A DNA stretch of 64,000 bases from Robiginitalea aurantiaca (GCF_030380815.1 NZ_JAUDUY010000003.1:372001-436000); one strand, 5' to 3'; numbered from the stretch's first letter, positions 43,629 through 53,030 are shown. Program-made: numbers and translations. The notes: generated by a model not told the origin, from the sequence alone.

Positions 43629-43808
43629 TTAGGGTCTCTTAATGTTAAATCCAAGGGAGGACATAAAGGCAATGTAACAGACCACTACCAATGCATGGTT
43701 GTCAAAGTTCCATTCTTAAAAGTCGAACACGTAAAGCAGGCGCCACTCGCAATAAGGGCGATGATGAAAGCAAAAATAATTAAGGATAGTGTTAAGATTC
43801 ACTATCAT
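43629..43808 (-). pseudogene. Possible frameshifted two-helix membrane protein gene
   Basis: The 318-base gap 43487-43804 is not empty. An ATG at 43808 overlaps the PSD-like stop as ATGA. Its frame soon stops (TTT TAA), but the +1 frame from codon 5 encodes the hydrophobic LTLSLIIFAFIIALIASGAC, and the original frame resumes as HALVVVCYIAFMSSLGFN before stopping at 43629. The total is a multiple of three, as if one insertion and one deletion had broken a 59-residue gene. It may also be coincidence. Confidence 0.35.
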
Positions 43809-45070
43809 TTAAGGGTTACAGCCCCTAAATGTTCCCCCATGAGCATGTGCTTGTAATATGTGCTGTCCTCATTCATAGGGGCTTGTAATTCAAAGCGCAC
43901 ATTTTCCTGGAAGATCATGACAAAATCTGAGCCCCCAAATGCAAAGTGCCCCAGCATATCTCCTTTTTGGACCAGCGTGCCAGGGGTAATATTGGCCTCA
44001 AAATTAACGGAGCTAACTACTGCCATGCCAATGGGTAGTAGGGCCACCAATCCATAGTTTTCGGTTTCGAGGATAACACACCCACGGGTTTCCACAGATT
44101 GCCAACCTGTTTTGGCCGTGGGGTTGAAGGCATATCGTTTTTGATCTGCATCCCACCAAAGCTCACCTCCTGTTGGGTTAATACCCTTTATAATCCGTGA
44201 TTCGAGGATCTTGCCGCCTATGGGAAAGTGATACCTGTGGTAATCATTGACGTTCAAAAAGGAATGTGTCAGTGTTCCATTGGCAAAAGCGTTTTGGTAG
44301 GCACTTCCTTCACCAATCAACTCACTAACGGATCTCAGGGTAGCAGACTTTACGGGTACCCCGGCTTTACTTTCAATATTCGATAGACTATCAATTGCCC
44401 AAACTCCCTGAGGTTCGGAGTCGGCAAACGATACCACGACGGAATCCACCTCCGGACTTGCGATGGGGCGCTGGTCCGGGGATTTCAAATAGCGTGCAAA
44501 GAACTGGTTGAAAGTCTTCCAGTTTGAAGGGTCTTCATACCACCCATTTTGAAGGCCAAAATTTGGATCGTTTAGCGCCATATGATAGTATTCTTCGTTC
44601 CAAGATGCTTCGGTATCGAGGTAGTCGCCCCAGGTTTTACTAAAGGAGGTCAACCATGCTGAAAAGGGCCCGTAATACTGAAGGGAATTATTTACCAGTC
44701 CTTTACCTTCCAGCTCTGGAAGGGGTTGATCTATAAGGAAATAGAAGGCGCAGAACCCCTGAAAAATATTGTCAAAAATCTCGGGATACTCTTCTTTTTC
44801 AATAATTGCCCATGGCATTGTGGTTTCCATCCATGTCACAAACCTGTAATACTCTTCAAGGCTTTGGGCCGGGTTCGTATTTGGGTCCGGATTAATGGCT
44901 TTCGCCTTCTCTAAGGAGGATTCCAGCATTGCTTTTAAAGCAGGATCCTTCTCCAAAAGGGTCATAAGTTCTTTTGTCGCTTTTCCAGCTTCAACTTCTT
45001 CAGGGGCGCCACATGAAAATACCAGGAGGCTTAGCGCCAGGACGAAAATCAAATTTTTTAAGGCTCTCAT
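43805..45070 (-). CDS. Phosphatidylserine-decarboxylase-like lipoprotein
   Basis: 421 residues. A lipoprotein leader (LLVFSCGAPEE, Cys 20) and an extra helical domain (to about 190) precede a PSD-like domain: NQFFARYLKSPDQRPI, NDYHRYHFPIGG with the catalytic Asp/His region, and FGGSDF, matching the (L)GGS self-cleavage motif that creates the pyruvoyl group (Ser381). Known PSDs are cytoplasmic-membrane enzymes; an exported lipoprotein form could act on phosphatidylserine or another substrate in the envelope, or be a non-canonical relative. It overlaps the decayed frame downstream. Confidence 0.78.
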   Translation of the reverse strand: MRALKNLIFVLALSLLVFSCGAPEEVEAGKATKELMTLLEKDPALKAMLESSLEKAKAINPDPNTNPAQSLEEYYRFVTWMETTMPWAIIEKEEYPEIFDNIFQGFCAFYFLIDQPLPELEGKGLVNNSLQYYGPFSAWLTSFSKTWGDYLDTEASWNEEYYHMALNDPNFGLQNGWYEDPSNWKTFNQFFARYLKSPDQRPIASPEVDSVVVSFADSEPQGVWAIDSLSNIESKAGVPVKSATLRSVSELIGEGSAYQNAFANGTLTHSFLNVNDYHRYHFPIGGKILESRIIKGINPTGGELWWDADQKRYAFNPTAKTGWQSVETRGCVILETENYGLVALLPIGMAVVSSVNFEANITPGTLVQKGDMLGHFAFGGSDFVMIFQENVRFELQAPMNEDSTYYKHMLMGEHLGAVTLK

Positions 45071-45088
45071 TTTAATAAATTTAGGTGG

Positions 45089-45847
45089 TTATCTCTTATG
45101 CTCCGGACTGTCAAATCCAGCCTGGCACCCGGCGGTCCATTCATCGGGTTGATTTCCATAGGCAGGGATTCCTCCATTGTCCTTCAGCATTCTGGCCAGG
45201 TGCAAACAGTTCCAAACCAGGAATGTCGTATTCCGGTTTGTAAAGTCATTTTCCGGTCCTCCGGAACCGGGATCCCGGTATGATGGTCCAGGACCTGCCT
45301 CACCCATCCAACCTGCATCTGCCTGGGGTGGAACAGTATATCCGATATGGGACAAGGAAAACAAAATGTTCATGGCACAATGTTTTACCCCATCTTCATT
45401 TCCTGTGATTAATGTGGCCCCCACTTTATCGTAATCCCTGTATTGGCCTTTCTGGTTGAATTGATGCGTATAGCCATACATGCGCTCCAGGGTTCGGTTG
45501 CAAACGGATGACTTTTCGCCCAGCCAAACCGACGTACAAAGAATAAGAATGTCACAGGCATCCACTTCTTTTTGAATAAGGGGCCAATCGTCACGGTCCC
45601 ATTCCGGTGTTTTAGACATGTCGAGGCCCAGACCTGCCGGAATGACGTAATCTACGGGTCTTATAATTTTCGTGGCAGCACCCACAGATTCAAAGATGGT
45701 CTGTGCTTTCTGAATCAGGCCCTCTGTATGGGACAGCACAGGAGTGCGGTTTAGCGTACAATTGAGAAACAGCACCTTGAGGTCATCGTAGGATGCCGGA
45801 GGGTTTTCGCAATGCTTTTCGGTCATCCGTTTAAGTTGATCGCTCAT
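45089..45847 (-). CDS. Flavodoxin-family/NAD(P)H-dependent oxidoreductase
   Basis: 252 residues, cytoplasmic. The flavodoxin-like fold is seen in LKVLFLNCTLNRTP at the N-terminus (phosphate loop TLNRTPVLSHT), DILILCTSVWLGEKSS, and ATLITGNEDGVKHCAMNI. The family binds FMN and reduces quinones, azo or nitro compounds. It is 18 bases upstream of the PSD-like gene on the same strand, so probably co-transcribed, without obvious functional tie. Confidence 0.8.
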   Translation of the reverse strand: MSDQLKRMTEKHCENPPASYDDLKVLFLNCTLNRTPVLSHTEGLIQKAQTIFESVGAATKIIRPVDYVIPAGLGLDMSKTPEWDRDDWPLIQKEVDACDILILCTSVWLGEKSSVCNRTLERMYGYTHQFNQKGQYRDYDKVGATLITGNEDGVKHCAMNILFSLSHIGYTVPPQADAGWMGEAGPGPSYRDPGSGGPENDFTNRNTTFLVWNCLHLARMLKDNGGIPAYGNQPDEWTAGCQAGFDSPEHKR

Positions 45848-45880
45848 TTTTAAGGTTTAGGTTTATATGCCGCTTGTAAT

Positions 45881-46738
45881 TTACTTTCTGTATTCGTGCT
45901 TTACCCAGTCCACCTCCATGACCCATTCGCCGCTCATAGGCGAGTCGGTGATTTTGGCGAAGTTTAAAATAGCAAACATGGGCTCTGGATACTTATCACC
46001 TTCACCCGGATTCCGGTAGACTTCTTTGCCGTCGAGTCGATAAACCAGGTCACTCGCTTCCCATTCCACGGAGTATTCATGAAATTCATTCAGTGTTGCC
46101 GGAAAATTTCTTCTTTGACTTTCCCAGTCCCCTTTGTCACATTCACCCAAACTAACAATTGCCCCTGTGGTAAATTCATCTTTCATATGGTCCCCGTGAT
46201 GTTCAAAAATGTCGATTTCTCCGGATCCTGTAAGCGGCCAGCAAATGGTCTCATCATCCTCCTGAACCGGGGGCTCGTTGTTCTGGGCCCCGAGCAACCA
46301 CCAGGCCGGGAACATACTTGCCTCTCCATTACTCGATAGTTTAAGACGAGCCGTCCACTTGCCCTTCACAAATTCTTTGCGATTTTTAGAACAAATTCGT
46401 CCGGCAACATATTCGGTGTCGGGGTGTTGTTGGCCATGTTTGTCAAAATTATCACAAGGTCGCTTTTCGCCTGTATTGACCACTTTGATCTTTAAGGTAC
46501 CCTCACTTACCTCCCGGGTGCCAAACTCGCCATCGGGCACGTAGCAGTGATTTTCATTATTTACCCAAATCCTTTGGTCCTGCCAATTCTCTGGATTAAA
46601 AGTTTCAAATTCATCGAGGAAATCCGTTTCCCAAATAGCATCCGATTCTTGTACTGCCATACTTTTTTTATCGCTGTTTTTACAACTATAAACCAATGTT
46701 AAAAATACAAGCAAGCCTATGGTTAAAACCTGTTTCAT
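45881..46738 (-). CDS. GH16 beta-glucanase, lipoprotein
   Basis: 285 residues with lipobox VYSCKN (Cys about 19). The GH16 jelly-roll shows ETFNPENWQDQRIW and the catalytic motif GEIDIFEHHGD (Glu-x-Asp-x-x-Glu without the extra residue of agarases/carrageenases type, so laminarinase/lichenase class). MFPAWWLLG and EWEASDLVYRLDGKEV are typical. Probably cuts beta-1,3-glucan (laminarin) at the cell surface. Stands near GH30 and a second GH16, indicating beta-glucan use. Confidence 0.87.
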   Translation of the reverse strand: MKQVLTIGLLVFLTLVYSCKNSDKKSMAVQESDAIWETDFLDEFETFNPENWQDQRIWVNNENHCYVPDGEFGTREVSEGTLKIKVVNTGEKRPCDNFDKHGQQHPDTEYVAGRICSKNRKEFVKGKWTARLKLSSNGEASMFPAWWLLGAQNNEPPVQEDDETICWPLTGSGEIDIFEHHGDHMKDEFTTGAIVSLGECDKGDWESQRRNFPATLNEFHEYSVEWEASDLVYRLDGKEVYRNPGEGDKYPEPMFAILNFAKITDSPMSGEWVMEVDWVKHEYRK

Positions 46739-46827
46739 TTTGTGAAAATTTAATACAGAAAGATCATTCCTTTCTTTGGAGACAGACTAAAGGTAAGGGA
46801 TAGATTTGACAGATGGTAACCGCTGGG

Positions 46828-47793
46828 TTACTCAATATTAATTTTGCCCTCTATCCAGTCCGGCAAATGGAAATTCATACCGGTTTTTTCCTCGATTTCC
46901 ACCAATTTATTTCGCAACCCTATGGATCGCAACCCGATTTTAGCCCTTAATTCATCCGTCTGTGAAAGGGTGGATTTTTTAGGTGAAATCAGAAACCCAT
47001 ATCCTATAGCCGTCCTTTCTGAGGCGGCCGCCTTTTGCCAATCATCTGCCAGGGCAAATTCATAAGGTGACATCTCGCCATTTTCAATAGCCCCGATCAA
47101 TTTGGGCTTGATGAAATTATAAAGGGTATCTCTTCTGGAATATTCAAGGGAAATCGAATTGTGGTGACTGATAATCGTAGACATCCAGAAGTCGTTCCCA
47201 ATCAGTTTTTCTCCCGGATATCCCACTGTGTCGATTATTTCCACAAGGCTGAGCATCTGTTTTTCGCTATGCGGTGCAAATGTGATTGTCCCGTACTTTT
47301 CCTGAGCCTTATTCCCTATCTTTAGGAGGGCCCCCATGGCCTTCTTCTGATCTTTTTTGAACATAAGATGTACTTCCTCCCTTAAATCCGGATCGATTTT
47401 GGCCTGGTACTGACTGCGAAGCCCGGCATAAGACTGCTGTATTTCAGTCCATTCAGAGTCCTTCTGAAGGGGCTTTAAAAACTTATTTTTCTTAATGTCC
47501 TTCAGGGCCCATCCGGCCGCCATTCCCGCCTTGATATATTCGCAAGCCTTAGCCCTGTCATCCAGGTATAGCGCCAATTGCGAAGCCACTTTGTAGTCTC
47601 GCATAAAAACGAAATCGTAGCGCTCAAAAATTTGAGCGTATTGTTCTAAAGCCGCTTTAAATTGGTGTTCGCCAATTGACTTTTCCGCTGCGGTAATTTG
47701 TTTGTGATACTCCAGATAATCCGGACTTTCGTACGTCTGAAATCCCATGGATGTCAGTAGGGGGAGGAGAAACAAAACAATTGCCTTCTTCAT
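46828..47793 (-). CDS. Exported protein with DUF6624-like domain
   Basis: 321 residues with a signal peptide (about 1-20). The first half is helical, with a TPR-like stretch (EHQFKAALEQYAQIFERY). The second half has VGYPGEKLIGND followed by the conserved SHHNS and FALADDW pattern that recalls DUF6624. Function unknown. It is 6 bases upstream of an SDR gene's end on the same strand. Confidence 0.65.
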   Translation of the reverse strand: MKKAIVLFLLPLLTSMGFQTYESPDYLEYHKQITAAEKSIGEHQFKAALEQYAQIFERYDFVFMRDYKVASQLALYLDDRAKACEYIKAGMAAGWALKDIKKNKFLKPLQKDSEWTEIQQSYAGLRSQYQAKIDPDLREEVHLMFKKDQKKAMGALLKIGNKAQEKYGTITFAPHSEKQMLSLVEIIDTVGYPGEKLIGNDFWMSTIISHHNSISLEYSRRDTLYNFIKPKLIGAIENGEMSPYEFALADDWQKAAASERTAIGYGFLISPKKSTLSQTDELRAKIGLRSIGLRNKLVEIEEKTGMNFHLPDWIEGKINIE

Positions 47794-47799
47794 GGGATA

Positions 47800-48402
47800 T
47801 CAGTTATAAACCCTGATGATCTTACCGTTGTCTTTTCCCTTTACACTTCGGGTATACGCGTTTACAACCTTGGTCATGGGAATCGGATTATGGCCCGGGA
47901 AATAATCCCTGTACTTATCGTAGGCATCCTCAACCACACCCAGGGAGACCGCATTTACGCGTATTCCGTCTTCAATTTCGAGTGCAACTGCCTGGACAAA
48001 GCTGTGAATACCGCCATTGACCATTGCAGCACTTGTCGTTTTGATTACCGGATCATCGGCCAAAATACCAGTAGAGAGCGTAATGGATCCTCCTTTGCTC
48101 AAATAGTTCTTTCCAATCCGGACAAGGTTAACCTGCCCCATCAGTTTGCTTTTTAAGCCAATATAGTAGTCTGCCTCTGTCAACTCCTCAAAGTCTGCCC
48201 ATTTCGCCTCTCCTGCAATACAGATTACCGCATCGACTGAACCAACCTTTTCGAACAATGCCTGTATGGAATTACTATCCGAGATGTCTACGGTATAATC
48301 CCCGCTTGTCCGGCCAGCAATAACCAGGTCGTTTCCCTCTGCAAAATGGGAAGTCACCTTTTTTCCAATCGTACCATGACCTCCAATGATTAGTATTCTC
48401 AT
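47800..48402 (-). CDS. Short SDR-family dehydrogenase lacking the usual Tyr
   Basis: 200 residues. Nucleotide motif IIGGHGTIGKKV, CIAGEAKW in place of NNAG, and GIRVNAVSLGV are clear SDR features. At the position of the YxxxK motif it has SAAMVNGGIHSF with no Tyr, like the small NAD-dependent epimerase/dehydrogenase-like proteins of about 200 residues found in many bacteria. Activity therefore is uncertain. Probably first gene of a pair with the DUF6624-like gene. Confidence 0.82.
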   Translation of the reverse strand: MRILIIGGHGTIGKKVTSHFAEGNDLVIAGRTSGDYTVDISDSNSIQALFEKVGSVDAVICIAGEAKWADFEELTEADYYIGLKSKLMGQVNLVRIGKNYLSKGGSITLSTGILADDPVIKTTSAAMVNGGIHSFVQAVALEIEDGIRVNAVSLGVVEDAYDKYRDYFPGHNPIPMTKVVNAYTRSVKGKDNGKIIRVYN

Positions 48403-48532
48403 CGTATTTACTTTGAGATAAAGCTAGGGTTTTCAGTTCAATATAGCTTTATTCCTGTTGAGGTCATCCCCGGCATTTCAACCGTGGTAACTACAGATTA
48501 AAATTGACAATTTTGCTTCTCAGGGGAGTTGT

Positions 48533-50146
48533 TTACCTGCTTTGAAAATGGATCGTCTGCATCGCCCTGGGTGCAATTTGCATGGCATGTGAATCCCCCT
48601 CCAGGGTAATGGTAAGTTCATGAGCCACTTCGTTTCGGTTAAAAACAACCACGGCAATGGAACCATCCGGGTTTTTGGCAGCCGTATAAATAAGGCCTTC
48701 CACATCTTCGCCTTTCACTTCGATCCTGCGGGCTTCAGGGCGGATGAATTTGCTAAAGTGGCTTAGCAAATAATAAAGCGGGGTGTAAATCACTTCGTGC
48801 GTAACCGGATTGATAAGTACCGGAGCGCTGTTAAAGTTGTCATAGGGATTTGGTTGCCCTTTATGGCTAAGAATGATGCACCATTCAACATACCCCTGTG
48901 TTCCGTGATTCAAATCGGAAATGATATCATAGGCGTAGGTGTCGAAAGGCACAAAAGTACCCGCATAGTCGGTGCTCTCCCTCCAGTACTGACCAATGGG
49001 ATCCTCGGCATCAATATCGATACTCGATTCGGAGTGGATCATTCCCTTTTGTGGCCAGGCCGTCCTTAGGGCGTCCAATTCCTCCGCATACCAGTTATTC
49101 GCTTCCAGTTCTGAGTTGGCATACCAATGAAATGCCGTGCCCCAGGCATATTTTGAGGCTTCAGGGTCCTGGTATGTCGGCGTTACATAATCGTTTAGTG
49201 TAGATTTGTTGTGGTCGTAGATCAGCACCCGCAATCCGGAATCCAGGTCATCGGGGTTAAGGTGACCGTCTTTTACAAGTTGAGGACCCAGGTGATCCCG
49301 CAAAAAGTCACGACCCTGCTCAGGGGTAAACCCATTGCTGTCCCAGCGGGCATCATGAGCATGTAAGGGCTCGTTCTGGGGCGTAATGCCCCAGAGCGTA
49401 ATTCCCTGTTCGGCATAGGCACTTACATATTTCGACAGGTATTTGGCCCAAAGCCCATAATACTCTGGGAGTAAGGTGCCATTGGTCATCTCAGCCGTTT
49501 CTCCTGTTTTCATCCATGAAGGCGGGCTCCATGGGGATGCAATTATTTTGAAGTCTGCCCCGGGAATATTGGAGGCCTCTAAGATCATCGGGATAAGGTC
49601 ATAGGAGGGTTCTGCCAGTTCAATTCCGCGTACCTGTTCGTTTTCATCACCTGTGAAACCTCTCATATCCTCATATACACTGAATGTGGAAAGATCTACA
49701 TCACCATCCTCAACATAGGTGTAATGATTGTTGGCGTAGTCACTGCTGTTGATGTGCGTTCGCGTAAGAGTGAATCCTGCGCCCTCCGATGGGCTGAACA
49801 ACCGGGTCAGGACCTCGTGTCGCTGTTCCGATGGAAGGGTTGCAAGGTTCCAGGCCGATGATTCCGTAAAGGAAGCTCCGAAGCCGTAATATTTTTGAAA
49901 TTCTTTATCAGGAAAAAGCTCCAGAGCAACTTGCTTACCGTGCACTCCAGGGAATTGCACTTCATCGTTCGAAAGTAATTGGAGATTGTCACCAGCCTGG
50001 GATGTTTGATAAACAAAGGCTTTATAAGCTGCGGAATCACTTTTAGGTTTGCAGCCTACTGAAACAAGGGATAAGGCGAGAACCAGCGAAGGCATAAGCC
50101 ATGCAAAGGTCATCAGGGAAATTCTGTGAAGGGTTCGGTCTGTCAT
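48533..50146 (-). CDS. GH30 glycoside hydrolase, lipoprotein
   Basis: 537 residues. Lipoprotein leader ending SVGCKP (Cys about 32). The (beta/alpha)8 barrel begins at YYGFGASFTESSAWNLA; acid/base Glu in WGITPQNEPLH and nucleophile in GMIHSESSID; IIASPWSPPSWMK is a GH30 hallmark. A beta-sandwich domain closes the protein. In marine flavobacteria GH30 enzymes with GH16 neighbours attack the beta-1,6 branches of laminarin; glucosylceramidase or xylanase are other GH30 activities. Confidence 0.88.
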   Translation of the reverse strand: MTDRTLHRISLMTFAWLMPSLVLALSLVSVGCKPKSDSAAYKAFVYQTSQAGDNLQLLSNDEVQFPGVHGKQVALELFPDKEFQKYYGFGASFTESSAWNLATLPSEQRHEVLTRLFSPSEGAGFTLTRTHINSSDYANNHYTYVEDGDVDLSTFSVYEDMRGFTGDENEQVRGIELAEPSYDLIPMILEASNIPGADFKIIASPWSPPSWMKTGETAEMTNGTLLPEYYGLWAKYLSKYVSAYAEQGITLWGITPQNEPLHAHDARWDSNGFTPEQGRDFLRDHLGPQLVKDGHLNPDDLDSGLRVLIYDHNKSTLNDYVTPTYQDPEASKYAWGTAFHWYANSELEANNWYAEELDALRTAWPQKGMIHSESSIDIDAEDPIGQYWRESTDYAGTFVPFDTYAYDIISDLNHGTQGYVEWCIILSHKGQPNPYDNFNSAPVLINPVTHEVIYTPLYYLLSHFSKFIRPEARRIEVKGEDVEGLIYTAAKNPDGSIAVVVFNRNEVAHELTITLEGDSHAMQIAPRAMQTIHFQSR

Positions 50147-50273
50147 AATTCTTTGCGGTCTGAAAATCTGGTTCGGATCCTAAACCCTTTAGAATTGAAC
50201 CGGAATTGAGAAAGCATACAAGATAGTTGTTTCAAGACCAACGAGTACTGCCAACCTTCAATTGGAGTGGTTC

Positions 50274-50828
50274 TTACAAAGCAAGATGCCGCTTTCGGAG
50301 ATAATGATTCTGGGTTACCTGGTCTAAAAATGTTTTGGTGCCGGCCAATTCAAATTGCAGTGCCTTCGGAAGTTCGGAAAACAAAGGAGAACCACCACCC
50401 AGTAAAATAGGGATTGTGGTTAGAATCATCTCATCAATAAGGTCCGCTTTCAGAAAATTACGTATGGTTACCCCGCCATCTATATAAAGCCGGAAAAAAC
50501 CCATTTGGTGGATCTGCGCTAAAATTTCTCCAGGGCTTCCCTGGGTTAAAAACACCTTTTCTTTCAGGTCCTCAGGTATTTCTTTCAGCGAATTGCTCAA
50601 AACAAAAACAGGTATTGAATAGGGCCAGACTACATTAAACCCACATACCGTTTCAAACGTTTGTCGCCCCATAACGAGGGCGTCAATTCTATTGATAAAG
50701 TCCGTGTACCCCATATCCTCCTGATTTGGATTGGGAATTGTGTGCAGCCAATCAATACCCCCCTTTTTATCGGCGATATAGCCATCCAGACTCGACGCGA
50801 TGAATACGCTGTTCTTTTTAAGCATCAC
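50274..50828 (-). CDS. DHFR/RibD-like reductase family protein
   Basis: 184 residues, RibD C-terminal/DHFR-like fold: SVFIASSLDGYIADKKGGIDWL, ALVMGRQTFETV, and FRLYIDGGVTIRNFLKADLIDEM. This is the YyaP/YwjB group of small stand-alone reductases that bind NADPH; substrate unknown. Probably not a housekeeping dihydrofolate reductase. Confidence 0.87.
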   Translation of the reverse strand: MMLKKNSVFIASSLDGYIADKKGGIDWLHTIPNPNQEDMGYTDFINRIDALVMGRQTFETVCGFNVVWPYSIPVFVLSNSLKEIPEDLKEKVFLTQGSPGEILAQIHQMGFFRLYIDGGVTIRNFLKADLIDEMILTTIPILLGGGSPLFSELPKALQFELAGTKTFLDQVTQNHYLRKRHLAL

Positions 50829-50915
50829 TTATTTGTTCCTTGCGAAGGACACCACCTCGATTGATCAGAGCAGGATCGCGTTTTAAAACGCCTTGCATGA
50901 GGTCTTAAAGGTGGT

Positions 50916-51980
50916 TTACCATTCCCAGCCAAATCCCGTAGTAAAGATATAATCGACCTCTCTGCCAGCTTCAACCGGACGGTTATCGTAGTTCAGGGTA
51001 AAACCCGCTCTGACATAAAAGTCATCAATAAAAATATCGTCGTATTTCGCATCGAATCTAAAGTCTGTACGAATACGTCCGGATTCTACAGATTCGTCGG
51101 AAATAATGGTTGGGTAGAATACCACAGTTGTGAGAAGGTTCAAATCCCCGATATCATACAAGTTTAGCTCAGTACCCACAAATCCTTCAAGGGACCTTCT
51201 GCTGGGGGCCGTTGTCGTAGTCCCATCCTCCGGGTTTAATACCGGGGTATAGGATTCAGCCGTGAACGCAACCCCTCCCGTCACATTCCAGTACATGGAG
51301 TTTGACCGTTTCACAAAATTACCAACTCCAAGTTTTCCGGTAGACCGCAAATCTAACGACTGTTCCGTATTGGATAGGAAATCCAGGTCCACTCCGAGAT
51401 TCCAATCTTTAGGCAGGAAGTACCGGTAACCGATGCCGGCGTCATTTCTTTGAATATCGGATACATTGTCCTGGGTGGTGATCAGCGTATTATAGTACAA
51501 TTCTGCTGACCAACGATCCTCGAGATAACCCAATCTCAGATTGCCATTTAATTGTCTTTGATTATTGGCCTTGGTCAGAGAAAGTCCAAAGTCAATATTG
51601 GCTGAGAGGCGGCTTAAAAAACCACTATCGATACTTTTGATATTTACGACATCAATTTGGTCTACGGTCAGGTCCTCCCCCTCTTCATTATCGATGAATA
51701 TTTTCCCTTCGCCGGCACTGCTGAATGTCCCATTGATTCTTTCTCCATCGGAAAGCGTAATGAGATAGCGTTGTGTCGCCTTCATTTCTTTGATGTCTTC
51801 CCAGGTGATTTTAAAATCAGAATCTGAATACGTAGGTTCAATGGTCAAAACACCCCGGTCCATTCCTTTTAAATCCCCGACAATAATATCGCCATTGTTG
51901 AGATACAAAGTGTCATTTTGTGCCCAGCTCACGCTGTGCAGGCCTACGAGTAAAAAAACAATAAAGTAGAATTTGTTCAT
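50916..51980 (-). CDS. DUF481 outer-membrane protein
   Basis: 354 residues with signal peptide (cleavage about SWAQ). The first 100 residues form a small beta domain (LYLNNGDIIVGDLKGMDRG), followed by a DUF481 beta-barrel: repeated aromatic-flanked strands such as ERWSAELYYNT-like DRWSAELYYNTLI, and a C-terminal TTGFGWEW ending in an aromatic residue. Probably an outer-membrane barrel of unknown transport role, induced perhaps by salt in some species. Confidence 0.82.
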   Translation of the reverse strand: MNKFYFIVFLLVGLHSVSWAQNDTLYLNNGDIIVGDLKGMDRGVLTIEPTYSDSDFKITWEDIKEMKATQRYLITLSDGERINGTFSSAGEGKIFIDNEEGEDLTVDQIDVVNIKSIDSGFLSRLSANIDFGLSLTKANNQRQLNGNLRLGYLEDRWSAELYYNTLITTQDNVSDIQRNDAGIGYRYFLPKDWNLGVDLDFLSNTEQSLDLRSTGKLGVGNFVKRSNSMYWNVTGGVAFTAESYTPVLNPEDGTTTTAPSRRSLEGFVGTELNLYDIGDLNLLTTVVFYPTIISDESVESGRIRTDFRFDAKYDDIFIDDFYVRAGFTLNYDNRPVEAGREVDYIFTTGFGWEW

Positions 51981-52068
51981 GGTAAAAGATGTTTAGAAAA
52001 CTGTTCTTTCCGGCATGTAACTTCTTTTTTTTGGGAATCCAGTTACAGTCGAAGCGTCAAATTCACGG

Positions 52069-52076
52069 CAAATATA
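52069..52076 (-). promoter_or_regulatory. -7 box of the DUF481 gene
   Basis: TATATTTG on the minus strand fits TAnnTTTG, about 88 bases before the start codon; the -33 element is poor. The rest of the 309-base gap 51981-52289 shows no coding signal. Confidence 0.45.
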
Positions 52077-52289
52077 AATCCTATAGCCCGGTTCTTCTAT
52101 ATCATACTTCTGGTTTTTGCAACTGAGCGCTTACATAGGCGATTTCACTTAAGGGTTTCCTTAAGGATCTGGTTCAGGGATTATTATGATGATTAGATCG
52201 TGCCTTAATGATTACAACAAAGGACTTCGGAAATGTCTGAATTGACTTTGGATTACATCGCCGGAATCTTCTCTGTTCACAAAAGGTGT

Positions 52290-52685
52290 TTACTCAATAT
52301 CCTCAGCAGTTATTTGATAATCATACTTATAAAAGCGCTTTGAGGGCTCGCTAAAAATCCAGTAATCATCCACATTAAAAATATTCTTTCCAGCCGTATT
52401 TTGATTGAATACTTTGAGAATTTCCTGTGAGGTACTTTCGATGTAAACGGAGTCAAATTCCATTAATGACGGTTCTAGAAAACCGCCGGTAGAAGAAAAG
52501 CCTTCCTGAAACAAAAGGGTTTCACCAGGGCGGAGGACCAATGTTTCGTTTGGGACTACGGAAGAAAATAAAATGAGGGATAGGGGTTGTGACGTTTTAT
52601 TTTCAATATTGGCGTCCATCACAGACGCCGGGTCGCAACTCGTTACAACAGCAGTAAGAAAGAGGCAAAGGATAAATCGCTTCAT
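52290..52685 (-). CDS. Lipoprotein of unknown function
   Basis: 131 residues with lipobox VTSCDP (Cys about 17). The mature part looks beta-rich (ENKTSQPLSLILFSS, ETLVLRPGETLLF, FDSVYIES) and could be an Ig-like small domain; ends YDYQITAEDIE. No family recognised. Neighbours are a monooxygenase-like protein and DUF481. Confidence 0.65.
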   Translation of the reverse strand: MKRFILCLFLTAVVTSCDPASVMDANIENKTSQPLSLILFSSVVPNETLVLRPGETLLFQEGFSSTGGFLEPSLMEFDSVYIESTSQEILKVFNQNTAGKNIFNVDDYWIFSEPSKRFYKYDYQITAEDIE

Positions 52686-52714
52686 GGGGCATTTGGTGTT
52701 GGCGCCTTTGCGGT

Positions 52715-53005
52715 CTAATCGTTTCTCAGTTGAAATAAAATATCCATGATTTCAATATCCGGAGCGGCTACAATTTCATAGGCTTGCGGGATGCTTTTGG
52801 CTAAATCCGTTTTTTGGAAGGATTGAAGGGATTCTGGGGAATCCCAAACGTAAACACCCCCGTACACTCCAGCCTGACCTGTTTTTACATAGTATTTCTG
52901 GACAAGCCCTGGTATCGCTTTAAACTGGGGCTCCCTTTCTCGTGCCTTACGTAAGAGTTCTTCTTCCGAAAGGTCAGATCTTAATTTGATAATCTGTAGG
53001 ATCAT
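52715..53005 (-). CDS. YdhR/ABM-like small protein
   Basis: 96 residues from the ATG at 53005; this start leaves the upstream GH16 stop clear, and the longer frame overlaps it. A ferredoxin-like alpha/beta dimeric fold is suggested: MILQIIKLRSDLSEEELLRKAREREPQF, GLVQKYYVKTGQAGVYGGVYVWDSPESL and a C-terminal strand. Resembles mono-oxygenase YdhR or ABM-domain proteins, which are often antibiotic-biosynthesis-like or function unknown. Follows GH16 by 25 bases. Confidence 0.72.
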   Translation of the reverse strand: MILQIIKLRSDLSEEELLRKAREREPQFKAIPGLVQKYYVKTGQAGVYGGVYVWDSPESLQSFQKTDLAKSIPQAYEIVAAPDIEIMDILFQLRND

Positions 53006-53030
53006 AATTTTGAATGTATTTGCGTGGGTT

